From: Streptacidiphilus albus JL83
Lineage (GTDB): Bacteria > Actinomycetota > Actinomycetes > Streptomycetales > Streptomycetaceae
Assembly: GCF_000744705.1 (NCBI RefSeq)
Contig: NZ_JQML01000001.1
Location: forward strand, 7,574,017 to 7,638,016
DNA: 64,000 bases
Direction of reading: 5' to 3'
Numbering within the stretch: the first letter of the stretch is position 1; the number at the start of each line of letters is the position of its first letter. Below are positions 61,276-64,000 of the stretch, piece after piece. Position numbers and translations under genes: made by a program. The notes beneath the pieces are model-generated. The model was not told where the DNA came from. It searched no databases and saw nothing but the letters and a program-made list of their open reading frames with translations.

Positions 61276-64000
61276 CGGTTTCCGGTTTCGTCGAGGAGCC
61301 GTTCGGTGAGCACGTGTCCGATCGCGGCCGCCGCCCGCGGGGTGGTCATCTCCACGTGCTCGCAGTCCAGGCGGTGGACCTCGACGGCGCCCGTCACCTG
61401 CCGCCGCCACTCGTCCGGCAGGGACTCCGAGGACGGGGTGCGCTCGGCGACGAACAGCAGCACGTCGCCGTCGAGGCCGGGCGCCCGGTACCGGGCGCCG
61501 AGCCGCTGGCTGTTGAGCAGGACGTCCACCAGGGCGTCGGAGGTCCCGGCGTCCATGTCGGACAGCTCGGGGTAGGTCTTGTGGAGGGTCTCCAGGAACT
61601 GCGCCCGGGACAGGCCCTGGTCCGGTTCACCGTCCGGCAGGATGCCGAGCCCTTCGAGCACCTCGGCCATCAACCCGCCCTCGTCCGCGCCGTCCTCGGT
61701 CGCGGGGACCGGAGCACCGGTCCAGTCGGGGTGGGCGTCCAGTACGGCGAGCAGTTCCACCCGCTCGCCCCGGGCCTGCAGGAGGGCGGTGATCGCCTGC
61801 GCGACCATGCCGCCGAACGACCAGCCGAGCAGCCGGTAGGGGCCGGTCGGCTGCACCGACCTGATCTGGTCGAGGTAGTCCGCGGCCATCTCCTCGACCC
61901 GGTCCGGCAGTCGGTCCGTGCCGTTCAGCCCACGGGCCTGCAGCCCGTACACCGGCACCTCCGCCGGGAGGTGCGGGAGCAGGTTGGCGTAGCCCCAACT
62001 CACCGCGAGGCCGGGGTGGATGCAGAACAGCGGCGGGCGTCCACCGGTCGGCCGCAGCGGCAGCAGCGGTCGCAGGCCGCCGGCGGCGGCCTCGCCGTCC
62101 GCGCCGGACAGCCGCTCGGCCAGTGCGGCGACGGTCGAGGCGTCGAACACGGCCCTGACCGGAAGGTCGCCCCCCAGCTCCGTGCGGATCCGGCTGACCA
62201 GCCGGGTCACCAGGAGCGAATGCCCGCCCAGGGCGAAGAAGTTGTCGTCGATGCTGACCCGGTCGAGTCCCAGCACCTCCGCGAACATCGCGCAGAGCTG
62301 TCGCTCCTGCTCGGTGCGCGGACCCCGGCCGGCCGACAGCGCGGCGAAGTCGGGGGCCGGCAGCGCCCGCCGGTCGAGCTTGCCGCTCGGGTTCAGCGGC
62401 AGCGCGTCCAGCAGGACGAACGCCGACGGGATCATGTACTCGGGCAGCTCGGCGGCGGCCAGCTCCCGCAGCTCGGAGGTCCGGAGTTCGGCGGTCCCGC
62501 TGGGCACCGCGTAGCCGACGATCCGCTGGTCGCCCGGCTGGTCCTCGCGGACGACGACGGCCACCTGGGCCAGCCCCTCGTGCCGGGCCAGCACCGCCTC
62601 GATCTCGCCCAGCTCGATCCGGAAGCCGCGGACCTTGACCTGGCTGTCGGTGCGCCCGAGGTAGTCGATCTCGCCCGCGGCCGTCCAGCGCACGACGTCG
62701 CCGGTCCGGTACATCCGGCTGCCGGCCGGACCGAAGGGATCCGCCGTGAAGCGCTCCGCGGTGAGACCGGGGCGGTTCAGGTACCCCCGCGCCAGGCCGG
62801 GTCCCGCGAGGTACAGCTCGCCGGCCACCCCGGGCGGCACCGGTTGCAGCGCCGCGTCCAGGACGTACGCCCGGGTGTTCCGGATCGGCCGGCCGATCGG
62901 CGGTGCGCCCTGGGCCTCCTCGTCCGTGTACCAGGCGGTCGCGTAGACGGTGACCTCGGTGGGTCCGTAGATGTTGGCGATCCGGCTGCCCGGCACCGCC
63001 GCCCGGATGGTGTTCAGCGCGTGCGCGGACAGGCCCTCGCCCGCCAGCACCACCATGTCCGCGGTGACGACGCCCCGGCCCTGGCCGATCATCTGGGACA
63101 TCGCCGAGGGCACCGCGCTGACGAGGCTTCCGCTCCACCCGTCCGGGTTCTCCAGCAGCGCCAGCACATCGCGGACGACCTCGATGCAGCCACCGCTGAG
63201 CAGCGGGCCGAACATCTCGAAGACGGAGACGTCGAAGTTGAGCGAGGTGGCCGCCAGTACCTGCGAGAGCCGCTGCGGGCCGATGTCGCGGCCCGCCCAG
63301 GCGGCCAGGTCGGCGACGTTCCGATGCGGCACCACCACGCCCTTGGGGCGGCCGGTGGAGCCCGAGGTGTAGATCACGTACGCCGCGTTCGCCGGGAGCA
63401 GCGGGGCGAGCCGGTCCCGGTCCGTCGGCGCGGTGTCCGGCAGGCCGCGCAGCCGTTCCTGCACCTCGGGGGCGTCCAGCAGGATCCGGTTGCCCGGCGT
63501 CGCCCCGGCCGGAAGCACCGAGGCGACCACACTGCTCGTCAGGGTCAGCGCGGGCCTGGCGTCCTCCAGCATGAAGGCGATCCGGTCGGCCGGGTAGCCC
63601 GGGTCCACCGGCAGGTACGCGGCCCCCGACTTCAGCACGGCGAGCAGCGCGACCATCATCTCCGCCGAACGCGGCAGCGACAGGGCGACGAAGGACTCGG
63701 GCCCCGCGCCGCTGGCGATCAGCAGCCGGGCGAGCCGGTTGGCCCGCGCGTCCAGCTCCGCGTAGCTGAGGACGGTGCCCGCGAAGCGGACGGCCGGCGC
63801 CTGCGGTGTCCGCCGGACCTGCGCCTCGAACAGCTCCGGCAGGGTGGTCTCCCGCACCTCGGCGTCGGTCGCGTTCCACTCGACCAGCAGCCGCCGGCGC
63901 TCCTGGGCCGAGAGCACCTCCCAGCTGCCGACGGGGGCGTCCGGGTCGGCGGTCACGGCCGCCAGCAGCCGTTGCAACCGGGCCACCAGCACCTCGACCG
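61272..64000 (-). CDS. NRPS terminal module (C)-A-T-TE, N-terminus beyond window
   Basis: At least 906 residues, entering from the right edge. The first visible ~45 residues ([20 protein letters not shown], then [12 protein letters not shown]) are the end of a condensation domain and its linker to the A domain, so the gene is longer. Then come A (A3 [12 protein letters not shown]4 [10 protein letters not shown]), T (GGHSLLVTR) and TE ([21 protein letters not shown]). My pocket reading is DVFAVAIVYK; no substrate assigned. As a chain-terminating module it should release the peptide. The apparent GTG near the edge is not taken as the true start. Confidence 0.93.
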   Translation of the reverse strand, partial: VEVLVARLQRLLAAVTADPDAPVGSWEVLSAQERRRLLVEWNATDAEVRETTLPELFEAQVRRTPQAPAVRFAGTVLSYAELDARANRLARLLIASGAGPESFVALSLPRSAEMMVALLAVLKSGAAYLPVDPGYPADRIAFMLEDARPALTLTSSVVASVLPAGATPGNRILLDAPEVQERLRGLPDTAPTDRDRLAPLLPANAAYVIYTSGSTGRPKGVVVPHRNVADLAAWAGRDIGPQRLSQVLAATSLNFDVSVFEMFGPLLSGGCIEVVRDVLALLENPDGWSGSLVSAVPSAMSQMIGQGRGVVTADMVVLAGEGLSAHALNTIRAAVPGSRIANIYGPTEVTVYATAWYTDEEAQGAPPIGRPIRNTRAYVLDAALQPVPPGVAGELYLAGPGLARGYLNRPGLTAERFTADPFGPAGSRMYRTGDVVRWTAAGEIDYLGRTDSQVKVRGFRIELGEIEAVLARHEGLAQVAVVVREDQPGDQRIVGYAVPSGTAELRTSELRELAAAELPEYMIPSAFVLLDALPLNPSGKLDRRALPAPDFAALSAGRGPRTEQERQLCAMFAEVLGLDRVSIDDNFFALGGHSLLVTRLVSRIRTELGGDLPVRAVFDASTVAALAERLSGADGEAAAGGLRPLLPLRPTGGRPPLFCIHPGLAVSWGYANLLPHLPAEVPVYGLQARGLNGTDRLPDRVEEMAADYLDQIRSVQPTGPYRLLGWSFGGMVAQAITALLQARGERVELLAVLDAHPDWTGAPVPATEDGADEGGLMAEVLEGLGILPDGEPDQGLSRAQFLETLHKTYPELSDMDAGTSDALVDVLLNSQRLGARYRAPGLDGDVLLFVAERTPSSESLPDEWRRQVTGAVEVHRLDCEHVEMTTPRAAAAIGHVLTERLLDETGNR

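Noticed and set aside
1-64000. Glycopeptide (vancomycin-type) cluster
   Set aside because: Hpg genes, a P450 and halogenases fit, but there are no dihydroxyphenylglycine genes, no cross-linking P450 set, no seven-module NRPS and no van-type resistance genes within the window.

Overview
The window is high-GC DNA from an actinomycete, most likely Streptomyces or a close relative such as Kitasatospora. The basis is GC-rich codon use, GTG starts, GTGA/ATGA stop-start overlaps, large LAL and TrmB/LuxR regulators, an MbtH-like protein, 4-hydroxyphenylglycine genes and an IS701-type element. No rRNA, tRNA or CRISPR is visible. This is accessory, biosynthetic DNA: several specialised-metabolite modules lie side by side, separated by regulators and by mobile-element scars.

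Layout. (1) 1-8.4 kb: two tandem FAD-dependent halogenases and a tiny LuxR protein run left; a free-standing A-T-TE NRPS module runs right. Then come an unrecognised protein next to a small peptide gene, decayed adenylation-domain fragments, a ferredoxin and a siderophore-interacting flavoprotein. (2) 8.7-15.6 kb: a small exported peptide, a TrmB/LuxR regulator, a PAS-GAF-SpoIIE phosphatase and a LAL regulator. (3) 15.6-22.8 kb: RiPP genes. A LanM synthetase is coupled to a 66-residue peptide with no Cys in its presumed core. Divergently, a 25-residue peptide is followed by a PqqD-M50 membrane protease and a TPR protein. (4) 23.2-33.3 kb: a tightly packed rightward cassette: transglutaminase-like protein, AurF-type diiron N-oxygenase, carrier protein, seryl-tRNA-synthetase-like amino acid:carrier ligase, nitronate monooxygenase, hydrolase, second carrier protein, PPTase, amino acid permease, PLP decarboxylase and a SyrB2-type halogenase. 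A lipase-like hydrolase, a KAS III-like enzyme with Ser in place of Cys, and a TetR/MFS pair follow. (5) 38.4-45.6 kb: scarred DNA: a hemB tail fragment, a pentapeptide-repeat protein, a large gene split by an IS701 element with a perfect CTAG duplication, and a truncated Tn3 transposase abutting a truncated LuxR gene. (6) 45.8-52.1 kb: secreted protein, nitroreductase, MFS pump, NlpC/P60 hydrolase and two uncharacterised proteins. (7) 52.3-64 kb: one leftward operon: a terminal NRPS module with TE (cut by the window edge), exporter, MbtH-like protein, HmaS, Hmo, HpgT, a second A-T-TE module and a P450.

How the parts could work together. The right operon makes 4-hydroxyphenylglycine from 4-hydroxyphenylpyruvate and probably feeds it to an NRPS. 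The A-T-TE/P450 pair resembles systems that load, beta-hydroxylate and release an amino acid. The two A-T-TE modules, 48 kb apart, are clear paralogues. Whether left and right ends serve one pathway cannot be decided here. The most novel-looking system is the 23-33 kb cassette. It appears to load a small amino acid onto a free carrier protein and then oxidise its nitrogen and perhaps chlorinate it; product and order of steps are inference.
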